From NCBI RefSeq assembly GCF_018143015.1, contig NC_054746.1:24814464-24878463 (forward strand): a stretch of 64,000 nt of DNA. Direction: 5' to 3'. Below the pieces are notes generated by a model. That model was not told the origin of the DNA. It saw nothing but the letters and a program-made list of their open reading frames with translations, and did no database searches. This DNA comes from Lytechinus variegatus. Taxonomy: Eukaryota; Echinodermata; Echinoidea; Temnopleuroida; Toxopneustidae. Both the position numbers and the translations under genes were made by a program. Below, in pieces: positions 1 through 11,765 of the stretch (positions within the stretch are counted from its first letter, which is position 1; every line of letters begins with the position of its first letter).

Positions 1-2895
1 AAACATGTATTTGGAATCAATGTGGGTGCCTTTAAATTTAAATGCAACCTTGCGTTTACTTAATTTGACTGATTTATTAGAATTTTGACATTTCAATTAA
101 GGTTGAGAAACCATCACTTGCAAATTATCACATGCATATTTCAACAAATCACCTACAGATACAGTACATGTGGGCCTAAATATGGAAGACATCATACTTA
201 TGGCATGCACAAGATAATAACTTTACATCTAAATCCTCTTTCACAGTACCAAGCATAAATTCCTTATAAAATGTCCACACAATACATGTACTAAACATAT
301 GCTGACACAAGTTTATAAAATGTAAATTATCATTACAAATTGCCTGACTTATGAATTAAGTTTGCTCCTTCCAGGCTCAGTCCTAAAGTGTAACAATAAG
401 GAATGCAGAAAGCTACAGTATGCTACCAATACCAGTATCACCATTTTGTGCATTAGCAGTATGGACCATTGGACTGGACAGAATACATGTACTTCTTGCT
501 AAAACACAATGACCTGCGAGGAAGGAATGTGACCTGAGTCGTCAATAAAAGACTGGTATGCAACGGGCCAGTTGACTCTTTTCATTATTTTTCAAGGAAA
601 TAATCCCACATACTTCTGGCCAGGCAGGACAAGGCAAAAGATACTTTAGAATGTACTTTTTGTTGCAGCAATCAAAAAAAGTACAACAAGCCCCAAAAGA
701 TCCTGGACAATGTTTTATCAAAACATTGTCCAAACCTCTTTGAAGGCTACAAGAATAGTGTCCAATCATGAAGCTAAAATGATCCAATGTTGGTGTTTCA
801 TGTGTAGGCATACATTTAGGCCTTTTTTAACAATTGCTATTCAGAATTACAATGCTGAAAGTACAAAACCCTATTTTCTAATTATGTTTGCTATTTTAAA
901 GCTACATACATGTACATTGTACATTCAGGCCCTGTAAAACATATTGATTGAAAATATTCAAACTTTTCAAAGGACAATTCTGATAAGCTCCTGATCAGTG
1001 TTTGAACAAATTCCTTGGTATTTACCCGCTGTATACATGCACAATCAGGTAGCAAGGTAACTAAAAATATTTTTTTTAACTTACATGTACATAGTATTAT
1101 GAAACATTTAAAATAAAATGTTTTACATCCAAAAATTTAGGCCAATTATTGTAAAATGGCCTACTATTATCAGGCCTGCTATTACTATTATTATGAATTA
1201 CACATTGACATGGTGCAAAAGCAAGAAGGGAAACAAACTAAAGTATTGAGCAATTCAGTATGTTTTGAAGTAGGGCCTACTATTAAAAGCTCCTTTTTAC
1301 TGACAAAGGCACTGATCCTTTTCCGAATTCCAAGAAAGTTCATCACATATTTCTTGTGAAATTGAATCAGTGTGGGAACTCGGACTCTGGACTGCAATGC
1401 CATGAACTGGAAAGCTGGAGGACATTCAACAACTTAGCAGCTGGCATGCACAACGATTAACCTTCTTACCCTCTCATTTCACAACAAAACTTTCTACATG
1501 AAGTTCTGAACCTTTTTAAATGGTTCAAGGACATGTGCAGGCAGAGTTGTATACTACAGACCAACAACATTATCAAAAAAGGAGAAAATAACATTCAACG
1601 TTCATCATCACTGTTCCCTTACCATTGCATTTTTTATTGGTAATACTGTATGTACAGTGTAGGCCTACAAAACAAGTTGTTTGCCAGAGGCTATTTAAAT
1701 ATATGTGTACATACATGTACATTGTAAACTACATGTAGCCTACATGTACACGCTATACTATGTGAAATTGTATTTAAAGGGGATGTTCACCCTGACCCTG
1801 ACAAAAAGTTTGTAGTAAAAATACCAGAAAAAAAATATATCAAAAAATATTGGTGAAGATTTGAGGAAAATCTAATATGAAATTAGAATGTTAAATTTTT
1901 GATTTGTGACGTCATACCAGCAGCTGCTTCATATCATACAATATAAAAGTGCATTAATTTCAATTTGTTAATGGTTCATGAAGACTAATTTTTTTTCTTT
2001 TAGAAGCGGGTGTGAAATGATTTGTCTGTTGGTATACTGAAGACCTGTAGCCCTACAATAAAAACCATTTTAATTTTTTCTGAGAAAATGACATTTCATT
2101 GATTTTTTTTTCAACACAATATATGGGGAAGCGGGAAGCAGCTCGAATGTGACATCACAAATGACAAAAAAATAACATTTATATCATAAATTCTAATAAC
2201 TCTTTTAAATCTGACAGATTTTCCTCAAAATTACACAATCCATCTATTAGTATTTTTCCTGCTACATGTATTTTTAAAATAAACTTTGTCAGGGTCAACT
2301 TCCCCTTCACTTTAGAGCATACATGTATGTACATACCAAACTTATTGATCATTGCATGATTGAGTATTGAGTAATGTGTAATACAGTAGGCCTACATCAT
2401 ACAGTATAATAAAACTATGTAGGCCTACATAAATATCAAAACATGTACATGCAGACAAAATTTAAGAAGTAATGGTACTACATTTCCAATAACATTGACT
2501 CATCATTCCGGCACGCAAACACCTACATGTGTGTGTTTAAAAGGCAATACATATGTATGTCTGCCTACGCAATATGCATACTGTACATGTAGGGCAGGCC
2601 TATGTGCGCATACATGTGTATGTGAATACAAGTTATCATCTACAGGCCACATATTTTCTTTCACCTTTTTTCACTTTTGTTTCAACATTTTTTTTTAATG
2701 AAAAAAATAGGGCATACATTCTTGGTATTGGCTGTAGAAAACAGCAGATTGTTTTGAAGGCCTACAATATCCAGCAGTCTAACATGTTATACAAACACAA
2801 TTAAGTTGATTCTTAAACAGTCCAATCGAACTGAATTGTCCAGAAATGTGTGAGATTTGCTGACACAATAGAATGCCTGTATATTTCACCTTTAC
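1..2895. other. Intron or flank of the PTPN14/21-type gene, no exon recognised
   Basis: AT-rich DNA rich in TACATGTA and TAGGCCTA words. It contains one family A fold-back element (1774-2314). No splice-bounded coding segment matching the next FERM exon was seen on the minus strand, so the next exon is probably beyond the left edge. Confidence 0.5.
1774..2314. repeat. MITE-like fold-back element, family A copy 1
   Basis: Left end TTAAAGGGGATGTTCACCCT; the right end is its approximate inverse (GGGTCAACTTCCCCTTCACT). The interior is itself partly inverted-repeat and carries a TGACGTCA palindrome at 1907-1914. Close relatives are at 28071-28571 and 45311-45793, with truncated or decayed copies at 18905 and about 48650. 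No coding capacity, so non-autonomous. Confidence 0.8.
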
Positions 2896-3065
2896 CTTGT
2901 TATTTCATGCCTCAGTGTTTGTATGTTGGTTGTATAGAGCATGACACCCAGGCGAAGCATAGAGTCATGGGCATTCTTGTCCAATTGTTTCTTTAGCGGT
3001 TTCTCTAGATCCACCCATCGGAGCTTGTAGTTCTTGTTGCTATACTGGAGGCCAAAGTAGATACT
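2896..3065 (-). CDS. PTPN14/21: PTPN14/21 coding exon 2 (FERM)
   Basis: 170 nt between acceptor tttgtgtgtgtttgcag and donor gtaaaggtg (minus strand). It encodes SIYFGLQYSNKNYK, then the family motif RWVDLEKPLKKQLDK and a tail ending HEIT plus the first two bases of an R codon (phase 2). Confidence 0.9.
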
Positions 3066-4721
3066 CTGCAAACACACACAAAAAAAAATATTCAAGACTT
3101 CACTTTCAAAATAACTTTTTCCTTAGAGAGATGTTTACTGGATAAGGCCTACATGTAATATTTTGTAAATAGGAGAAGGGGTGTTCAAGTATGATCAATA
3201 GCAATATAATAACATCTAAACAGTAACAAATCAAAATTACATAATAGGCACAAGTTGCAGTATAATGTACATCCAAATATTTTTACAAATTGATGTAAAT
3301 GTAAACAATAGGTTGTGTAAAAAAAAAAGATATCACCTGTAAAAAGTATATGATACACACCCCATGTATTCACACAGACATACAATGTATATACATTCAT
3401 AACAATAAAACAGCTATTTACAGATTTATAAAGCAAGAAGAACTGACTCCCTCTTGGTAAAATAGCCAGAGGTAGAGAGCACAGCCTACCAGGAAAACCT
3501 ATTGGAATGTTGAGAGTGCCCCTGGGGTCAGGAATGGAATGAATTACCATCAAACAATACAAGGAGAGCACAAGGATGCAACTGCAAGTGGAAAGTACTC
3601 TCCAATAAATCATCCCTCAGTCATTGTTCACCCTCATCATCACCCCCCCCCCCTTATCTTGTGTTAAATGCAATAAATATTATTCATATTCACACATCAA
3701 TACATGTAAGTAAGAATGACTTTGAAATATGACATGCTTAATTAATCTGCATCCGTATTGATCAGAGAATAAGAAGGAAACCGTTTGAATTGTAAATGTA
3801 GGGCCTGCGTGTACTGTACTTGTATTTGATGTAGGCCTACATGTATGTAAATGTAGCTAATTACTTTAAAGTACGGTACATACATGCATTGTACATTATT
3901 ATATATCTATTTTCAGGTAGTGCCATGGTTCATTGTACTGGTATACGGTACATCTATTGATTGGGATGATGACACATAAGGGAGTTCCAGTTATAACAGC
4001 CCCACCTCCAGCTAGTCAGAATACGTAGCAATTACATGTAGTAGTGGGTGTGTGCTCTGATTCATACCATACATTACATGTTCATGACTTGTAAACATTC
4101 ATATTTTTTTTCACATGCTAAAGGAGGGCTATGTAGGCTCATAATACATTGTAAATAATATTGTACATGTGCACGGAATGCACATTATTATTATTCTTTA
4201 ACCCATGTTGATGTTTTACATAATTACATTTGAATATATTTTTAGTTTTTGTAGTCAGTCATTTTTTTCTGTTGATTAAAAAAAGTGATTCTTATCTTAA
4301 ATAGCTCATGTCTGCATCTTACAAAAATTATAATTCCATTCACTCATTCACAAACATATCATATTCTAGTGTACATGTACAGCTGACAAGAAAGAGGTCT
4401 TCATCTGATTATGCAAGATACAGAATAAGTACATATTCTGACATTATCCTGTACATGTGTGTACAATATTGTAGGCCAGGCCAAAAATCTATTTCTAAAT
4501 GATATTATCAACTTCTGCCTCATAGAGGGGGAAAAAATAAGCCTTACCTCTTCAAGCTGAAGTTTCTGGGCAATGGTATCCAGACAATCCTGTCCCAAAC
4601 TTTCTGGTGTTAATGTTATTTCCAAAACAGCACTGTCCAGAAGTTGAATCCTGGCAACGAACGAATTCTTTCCAGACACGTTATACCTCCGGGTTTTCTT
4701 CAGACGAAGACCAAACGGCAT
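2896..4721 (-). CDS. PTPN14/21: PTPN14/PTPN21 (Pez)-type tyrosine phosphatase, N-terminal FERM exons (partial)
   Basis: Two coding exons, 4721-4548 and 3065-2896, join in phase 0 and encode about 115 residues. They start MPFGLRLKKTRRYNV and continue with a FERM F1 (ubiquitin-like) lobe containing FVARIQLLD and, in exon 2, RWVDLEKPLKKQLDK, ending at HEITR. This run is characteristic of PTPN14/PTPN21, FERM-domain cytoplasmic tyrosine phosphatases that work at cell junctions and in Hippo/YAP control. The start at 4721 is chosen because MPFGL matches the family N-terminus and the reading upstream of it is 5' UTR. The remaining FERM lobes, linker and C-terminal phosphatase domain are not in the window; I found no further exon between 1 and 2895. 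Invertebrates usually have a single Pez gene, so 14 and 21 cannot be told apart here. The gene runs away from PSMC1 (head to head). Confidence 0.9.
3066..4547 (-). other. Intron between PTPN14/21 coding exons 1 and 2
   Basis: Bounded by donor gtaagg and acceptor tttgcag on the minus strand. No internal gene. Contains a short poly-C run near 3643 and the usual ACATGTA-type words. Confidence 0.8.
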
Positions 4722-5043
4722 CTTGCCAGGAATAGATGAAAAACCTTCACGGTTCACAAAAATCTTCAATTTTCCCCCTTGTTCAAGGCACTACAAACTA
4801 TTGAGTGTTGCTCTTTGGAGTGAATGGCTGATGATTGCATGCCATGGTTCAATGTCAAAATTTCCTAATCACTTATCAGACACTCATCCTTCACAGGCTC
4901 AGCTATGCTAGGTATCCACAATATAAATTCCTGGATGAAATGATAGCTCAGATAGGGGTCCCTTCAATCCTCCCCTGAAACAATAATTCTCCTCCAGCTT
5001 ATATTCCTCAGCATACGTGTTTATCTACAACAAGTACGTGTAC
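4548..5043 (-). CDS. PTPN14/21: PTPN14/21 exon with 5' UTR and first coding segment
   Basis: On the minus strand an acceptor (tttgtttattttcag) ends at 5044 and a donor (gtaaggctt) starts at 4547. Bases 5043-4722 are 5' UTR; 4721-4548 are 58 codons ending QLEE in phase 0. An acceptor in front of the UTR means at least one noncoding exon lies upstream. The UTR contains short upstream ORFs, for example ATG at 5014 ending in TGA at 4964. Confidence 0.85.
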
Positions 5044-5656
5044 CTGAAAATAAACAAAAATGAAAACCTTGTAAAAGTTGATAAAACTTTGAAATCGCAA
5101 TTAGGATAAAAACAAAGAACAAAAAAATTGTGTGATCATAATCTGTTTAGAAATCCAATTTGTACTCCTACATGACACATCGAGACATGTACATGTAGTG
5201 GTCATACTGTATGCAGTCAATCCACATCTATAGTATTATTTATAAATGCACACTATTATTACACTAATTACACTAAATCACATAAATTTAGTGTTCACTA
5301 CTAGCGTCTTGTATTAATCTACAGTACATTTGCCTATCATGAAAGTACTGCAGGTGCTCAACTACAGATGCTGTTGAACTTTGATTATCATCAACAATCT
5401 TTATATGGTCAAGTCCGAACAAATTAAATCTTAAAATCAAAATAGCCGTTTGTACCCTAGTTTTTAACTACAACATGTAGGCCTACTGATGTACAGTGTA
5501 CATGTACATGTACAATGTACATGTAGGCTATATAAACATATAAAATGTATAAACTGAACCTTTCCAAGAAGTAGCAATTTATTCCATAATGCTACACATA
5601 TTACCGTACTTTGCATACATTGGCACAATTCCCAAATGCACTGAATCATATTATAT

Positions 5657-5726
5657 GGTCAGTGATTTGTAATCAAAGGGCAAGGCTATAATTACAGCCT
5701 TGCCATTTGATTACAAATCACTGACC
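5657..5726. repeat. 31-bp near-perfect hairpin
   Basis: Arms 5657-5687 and 5696-5726 pair with one mismatch around an 8-base loop (ATAATTAC). Arm sequence begins GGTCAGTGATTTGTAATCAA. It lies upstream of the PTPN14/21 UTR exon. It may be a small palindromic MITE or a miRNA-like stem; the sequence alone does not decide. Confidence 0.75.
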
Positions 5727-6330
5727 TTGAAATTCCACTCAATTATTGGTCAACTCAAATCATGCTTTAATACATGTAGTCCATAAAAACCACAGTCCAC
5801 AGATATTGTTGAAAAGTTCATACCATTAAAGTTTTCAAAAGATGTAAATGTACAGTATAGTTCACAGTAACTTAAACAATCAATGCATTATGATTTTTCA
5901 TGTTGTTAATTTTAAAATACATGACAAAAACATGTGAAAACTACATATATACAATAATATACAAAATTCACATAAATCAAGTACTCATAAGTCATAATGA
6001 ATGTACATTCAGCCTTCCAAACAAATTACAAAAGCATACCACACCTGCATAATGAAAGAAATCAATAACAGCTGTATTGATCCCCAACCATTTTTATACT
6101 CTAAAGTGGTACACAATGCCTATGATATACACATACATATGTACAAGCATACTGTATGTCTAAGGGTCTAACATACATACTAAGCAAAACAAAGTCAAAC
6201 ACAATCCAAACTACATATTTTGCAAGCACTGGTAGCACTAATAAGTCTATTTGGGACAATAATTGTCTAGCCTATATGATACTTAGCCTGTGTAAAACAA
6301 AAAATGTCTGAATTCTTTCCTTCTACCAGG

Positions 6331-6731
6331 CCATTGAGACTGTACCCCGTCACCCGGGGAAGGGGAGAGAAATCTTATCTCTTTACGACCGACCGTCCAT
6401 ACATCCCCCGATGTCCAGGAGATTGGCACCGGGGGATGAGTGCGCTAGGTCATCGGCATGATTACGTAAGGTGTGCCCGCACATAATGCGGGAAATGGAA
6501 TTACTTCCAGCTAGCCGAGCACTAGCACAGTACTAAAGTGGAAGCAGTTCTCTTGACATCACATTTCGCGCATGCGCACTTATGATTAAAACAGGTGCGC
6601 GATCTCGGATTATGAGCCGAGGTCGCTCTTCCTTCGAAAAACCCAGGGGATAGAACCAGGAGAGGGGGGACTATCCTCCAGACTGTCGATTTTCCGGAGA
6701 ATGTCCCGGGTGACGGGACAGTCTGAACAGG
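6331..6731. mobile_element. GC-rich MITE-like element with 25-30 bp terminal inverted repeats
   Basis: Left end CCATTGAGACTGTACCCCGT and right end the inverse of CCTGTTCAGACTGTCCCGTC; both continue CACCCGGG. The interior is much more GC- and CpG-rich than its surroundings and contains CGCGCATGCGCA near 6567. No transposase reading frame. Confidence 0.7.
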
Positions 6732-7384
6732 GTATACATGCAGCCTCTTAACAATCAACCAGCTAACAGATGTGGCTCAAGGTCTTGTATCTGGGTGATA
6801 TTTTGTCTTGATTTGCTCCTCATGGTTATTTTTGTTTGTTATACTTTACATTTCATTTAATGCAGATCGATATACATGTACATGTAGATAGGACCAAAAC
6901 CTTATCGTCAAACAGTTTTATTTTGCCCTTTTTGTTTCAATATTGTTATTTTGTTTGTCTTTTTCTGATCACTTGTAAATATTGTAATTTGCCCTTACTA
7001 TATAATAATATATACATGTACATATGTATATAAAAAAAAGTAATTTGCACTTGTCAAAGTCATCCCAAAAGTAAACTCTTAAAACACTAAAAAAGGGATT
7101 ATAAGGATACCAAATCTCATTTTCTGGACAAATCTGTCTGTATTTTTCTTGTTGATGTTGTATGTGCAGGTTATTCAAAATCATACATGTAGAACATAAC
7201 AAAAGTAATATCTCTACATGTACGTTTAAACTTTAAATCCTATCTTTTAAATGGTAAATCCCCCAAAACGTATTCAAATTCATTTTAGATTATATTTGTG
7301 ACACAAATTTTGTGTCAGCCTATGAACGAGTATGATGTGAAGGATACAAAATACATGTCAGATTGTGTTTTATTAGATAAATTT

Positions 7385-7745
7385 ACTTAACTGCCATTCC
7401 TAGGTCAATTAGGCGTAATCTATTTGGTAAATTGCCAATTCATCTACTGCCAACTCATCCACTCACCACATGGTCTACTTTCATTTAGTCTAAATGCCAT
7501 TTCGCCCACAAACATGTTGTCTATCAACCATTTAGTCCAATCATCACTTTGTCTTATCACCATTTTGTCTGTGGCCATTTCGTCTCATAATCAGATGGTC
7601 TAATATCCATTTCCTTTTTATTCACTTTGCACAATTTAACACTTACTCCAATTAGACCAAATGGTGGACTAAATAGCTAGTATTGGACCAACTGGATATT
7701 AGACGAGTTGGCAATTGGATGAATGGGCATTAGACGAATTGGAAC
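7385..7745. repeat. Fold-back array of a degenerate short motif
   Basis: The left half repeats variants of CCATTTNGTCTAAT (for example gccaattcatct, ccatttcgtct) and the right half carries the inverse (attagacgagttggcaattgg, attagacgaattgg). The whole block is a head-to-head array of roughly 12-25 base units. No coding signal. Confidence 0.65.
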
Positions 7746-8204
7746 CATCTATTTCATCTTCATGTATAATTCATTTTTAATCATTTGTTCCGTTTACATG
7801 TAGATCTATTATTTTTTTATATTGATCTCCCATTTCCTTGATTTACCTTACAATCCCTACAATAAAGGGTGTATTTTACTTTCAATATAATCTTTAAATA
7901 TGCATATTGGATTGTATTTCAGTGTATAATATTATACCCTGTTTCTAGAAATTGATGAATTACTTTATTATTTTGCACTAACATAAATAAATGATATAGT
8001 TACAATCCAACGTTAAATTAGGTCTACATGTAGATCCTAAGGTTTGACAGAAAAATTAGTCTAAAGTTTAAAGAATTTTTACACATTTTTTACCTTTTTA
8101 TTGATGGAGGTGAGTAATGTGTGAATGTGTTGGGATATTACAGGGTAATTTTTTTTTCAGATATGTATCACTCAGATAATATTTTTCATCTGGGTACGAC
8201 CTAG

Positions 8205-8300
8205 TTTATGACCAGAGCTTGAACTTCGAACCTCTGCATCAATGTGTAACTTACCCCACTTAACTTGGATTACAGACACATGCCACAATGCCAATACCAT
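8205..8300 (-). repeat. Pol III-like repeat resembling the 7SL Alu domain, copy 1
   Basis: On the minus strand it reads tgtctgtaatccaagttaag, then gggtaagttacacattgatg and cagaggttcgaa. A better-preserved relative is at 25985-26075. The CTGTAATCC-AGCTA-type core and the GGTTCGA box B-like word suggest an RNA polymerase III derived short repeat. Assignment to 7SL rather than tRNA is uncertain. Confidence 0.45.
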
Positions 8301-8994
8301 GAAGCCAAATGTAGTCTCACTCTCAGCCAAAGATTAGCAATGGGAAGTTCGGTTTAGGCCTATAATTTATTGTTTGTGACATGATACATCATACATGTAT
8401 GCGAACAGCCATAAATGTAGCCTAAAATAATGGAACATGACTCAAACTAAAAACATTTTTTTCATAGAAAGGGGTATACTATAAAATGGTGTGTCTGATT
8501 TGTCCACCACACAAGTAAGTCAACACAAATAAAAACATTTTTAGTTTTTTTTTAAGAAACCTGCATATTTCTTTACCAGCTTACACAAGTCCTAACATTA
8601 TTTATGGAGGAGCTGTTCGTCTCTGATGTAACCAAGGTAACCAAATCAAAAGTTTAAATATTCACGAAGTTCTCTGGTTATTCTTTGAGTTGACTGATTT
8701 TCGAAAAACCTTCACCAATATTTTTCTTTATCATTTCTTTAAAAAACAACTTTTCCTCAGGTAACATGATCTCCCATTGTAAAGTTATAATTATCACTAA
8801 AACTTTAAAGAAATTAAGTTCCATAAATTAACTGTGCACTGCTAACTTATCCTGCCATTTATAATCATCAGTCTCACTAGTCTCAGATCATATAAAAAAT
8901 AATGATGATGCACACAGTAATTTAGACTCTAAAGTTAGAGTATAGACCTCTTGAAGATTTTATTTTATTAATTTTTAATCAAAATTTATACACG

Positions 8995-9673
8995 GTATGG
9001 TGGTGTGACCTTAATTCGCACGTTACCTAATTTTGCACACAGTCGAATATCTCAATTTCTAATTAATATCTTGAAAAACTGATATCACCAACAAAAAGGG
9101 CGACTTCAAATTACGGTGATAATTTTCTTGAAGGTACATGTAAGGTCTCTATTTGTGAAAATATTGGCAAAACATCAGCAAATTTTGTTACATTTTGTGT
9201 CCGTCCCGAGAAAATCAGATCTTCTCGACAAGCATCAAGAAATCGCCAGTTTGCAGGCAGAGCAGAGGTCTCCAAATAAGTAAAATGTGGTACCAACCGA
9301 ATTTATGGCATTTTAACCTTCATCTGATATAATTATCTTACCTTTGTCTGCTCGATTTCTTTTGTAAATCCTCGCAAAACGATTGTGCGCAAATTAAGGT
9401 CACACTTTTTTTTACACTTTTTCAGCCGAGCGCACACTAGTCGAACGCCATGGAATTTTTAGATCGCGATACCAGCGAAACCCTTGACCTGCTTTATAAT
9501 TCCATCAAGCGAATTTGACTTTGGGATCTTGCCTTCCATTTGGTATTCATGGTTTTGATTAATAATTGTGTGAGCTATGACTATGACTTTATGAGAGAAA
9601 TTTTCGATTGAAAATTAACTTCATCTTTCAATGATTTTTAAAATTTGCGCAAATTATGGTCACCCCATCATAC
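8995..9673. mobile_element. MITE-like element with terminal inverted repeats
   Basis: Left end TATGGTGGTGTGACCTTAAT followed by TCGCAC; the right end is the inverse of TATGATGGGGTGACCATAAT followed by TTGCGCA. A third, internal inverted copy (gtgcgcaaattaaggtcaca) is near 9385-9407, so this may be two overlapping insertions. Confidence 0.65.
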
Positions 9674-9675
9674 TA

Positions 9676-10580
9676 CGGGAGTACAGGACCTGTATAATCT
9701 TCAAGATAGAATTAGAAAAGACTCCCATTCCCAATCCTGGTCAAAATGATTGCTTGATAACAAGCTTCCACCTCCATGACCTTGCTGATTAAGACCACCG
9801 CACTGGCATGTAAATGTAGCACTAGCAGGACACCGTATACGCAACGTCCTCACTTTGTACCTGAGAGCTCGGAGTCGCCTCCCGGAGTAGTAGGCGAGCA
9901 AGAACGATGTTGAATTGCTATGATGCTAGATGCTCGACCTCGAGACAACTTGTTGATATACGATACGAGTGACGCGATGAGTTGATCTAAAGTTATACCG
10001 TCACAGGCAAAAGAAAGTTATCAGTTATACGTTACCTTTAACATTTCAGAAATGATATGACATCCTGCTGTTGTCAACCTCTTTGATTATCTTGCAATCA
10101 AGCAAGATTTCTTCATGAATTCAGTTCAGTTTATCGTGAAATGTCCACCGTACTGCACGTACCGCACCAATACCCATATACCACCACTTGTTTTCACAAC
10201 CCGGCACCGCCACCGGTACCAATTTCTCTACTCTGAAAAACTCAAATAGTATCCGGTGTGTCATGTGGCCGTGGTATTATTGTACCGCGAGACTGCATGA
10301 AATGAGCCGAGTCGTTCTTGAGTCATTGCTTTTATTTGGGATTGCCTCGAAAAAATGGAATTTCTTATCATCAGCTATGACGTTATTATATTTCGAAGTG
10401 TGATGCTGTCATGCGTGTTGTCGGTCGAAGAACAAACAAAACGGAAAGCACTGGGATCAAATGCCACCCTATGAGGGTTTGAAATAGGAAAAAAATAACT
10501 AGACTTCTCATCATCATCATCATACGGGATGAAGGCGCGAGCCTGTAATTCCCGGTCGCATAAAAAAAGAGAAATGAAAT
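9676..10580. promoter_or_regulatory. CpG-richer stretch, possible promoter or noncoding exon 1 for the PTPN14/21 gene
   Basis: Between about 9800 and 10000 the sequence is noticeably richer in CpG than its surroundings and is unique-looking. A minus-strand donor-like site (ctctcag|gtacaaag) is near 9857. The PTPN14/21 UTR exon needs an upstream exon, and this is the nearest plausible place. No transcript evidence, so this is inference. Confidence 0.25.
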
Positions 10581-11512
10581 TATACACAACAACTTAATTT
10601 TGTCACTTTTTAAATGTACAAGGATCTATGCCTATATAAGCTAGACCCCCCCCCAAAAAAAAAAAATATATATATATCCCTAGGCCTATCTCATAATGGA
10701 TTGCGATCCAATTCTGGTCGGGGGCAAACATATCGGGGGGTCGGGGCCTCACCGATGCTCCAGGCTGAAGATATTTTTATATCTCAATAAACAGAGTAAA
10801 ATTCACAGTGCAGAATGTTGAACATTTGATCAAAATCAGATAACTAATAACAAAGTTATTGATTTTGGAGATTTGCATTATTCCGGGGCATTATTCCAGT
10901 AAAACGGTTCTGGCATTTGTCTTCATGAATATTCATTGGGCTAATGATGTCATATTCCCACTTGTTCTTTCGTATCCTATTATATGAAATAAGGTTTATT
11001 TCAGAGTAATTATACCAAGAACTAAAACAATTGGATTGGCAACTGATTAAGTGCATTAGCTATTTATTGCTGCAACTTATTTCATCAATATGGAGACACA
11101 TCTTTGACACATTTACTAATTGAAAAATAAAACAATTATCATGACTAGGCCTATGTGATAACATAAGAAAAAGGAAAGTGGGGGTGTGACATCATCAGAC
11201 CACCTAACGTGCCTAATGAATATTCATGAAGGCATGCCAAGAAGTGAACTGTTTCTGATTTTGATGAAATTTCAGAATTTTGCTTTGTGATTTTTTCTTC
11301 AGTCCGGAGTATGAGGACTGATCAGGGGTAAGACCTGCTAATGCCTTGTAAAAAAAAATATATTCGTAAGTGGAGGACTTTAATGTGAGTGAGCAATGTA
11401 TTACGTACGTACGGGGCCCCGAGTTAATACAAGGCCTCTTTTGGTATACAATAATGGATAAAGTTTTGATCAAAGTTTTCACATTTGGATCGGGGTAGGA
11501 TGGGAGGACAAG

Positions 11513-11742
11513 TGCATGGACGGATCCAGGACTTTCCAAAGGAGGTGGGCAAATTTTTTGTACCCGAGAAAAAATTACAAGCCAAAAAAAAAGGGGGGTT
11601 TTCAAGACGAAAAGAGGGTGCACACCTTTGTTATCATGGCATTTTTACATTACAAAATTTTAATTTTGCTCCTGAAAGGGGGCGGGAGCACGTGCCCCCT
11701 GTCCCCCTCCCCCCCCCCCCCTGCATGGATCCGCGCCTGGAC
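11513..11742. mobile_element. MITE-like element with GGATCC-containing ends
   Basis: Left end ATGGACGGATCCAGGACTTT; the right end is the inverse of CCAGGCGCGGATCCATGCAG, preceded by a poly-C run. Open frames across it come from the element and show no protein family. Confidence 0.55.
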
Positions 11743-11765
11743 AAGCGCTTGCCCCTCCCACTTTA

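Noticed and set aside
3185..3613. 142-codon minus-strand frame in the PTPN14/21 intron
   Set aside because: No family resemblance, cysteine/leucine-rich by composition, and not bounded by convincing splice sites in phase with the neighbouring exons.
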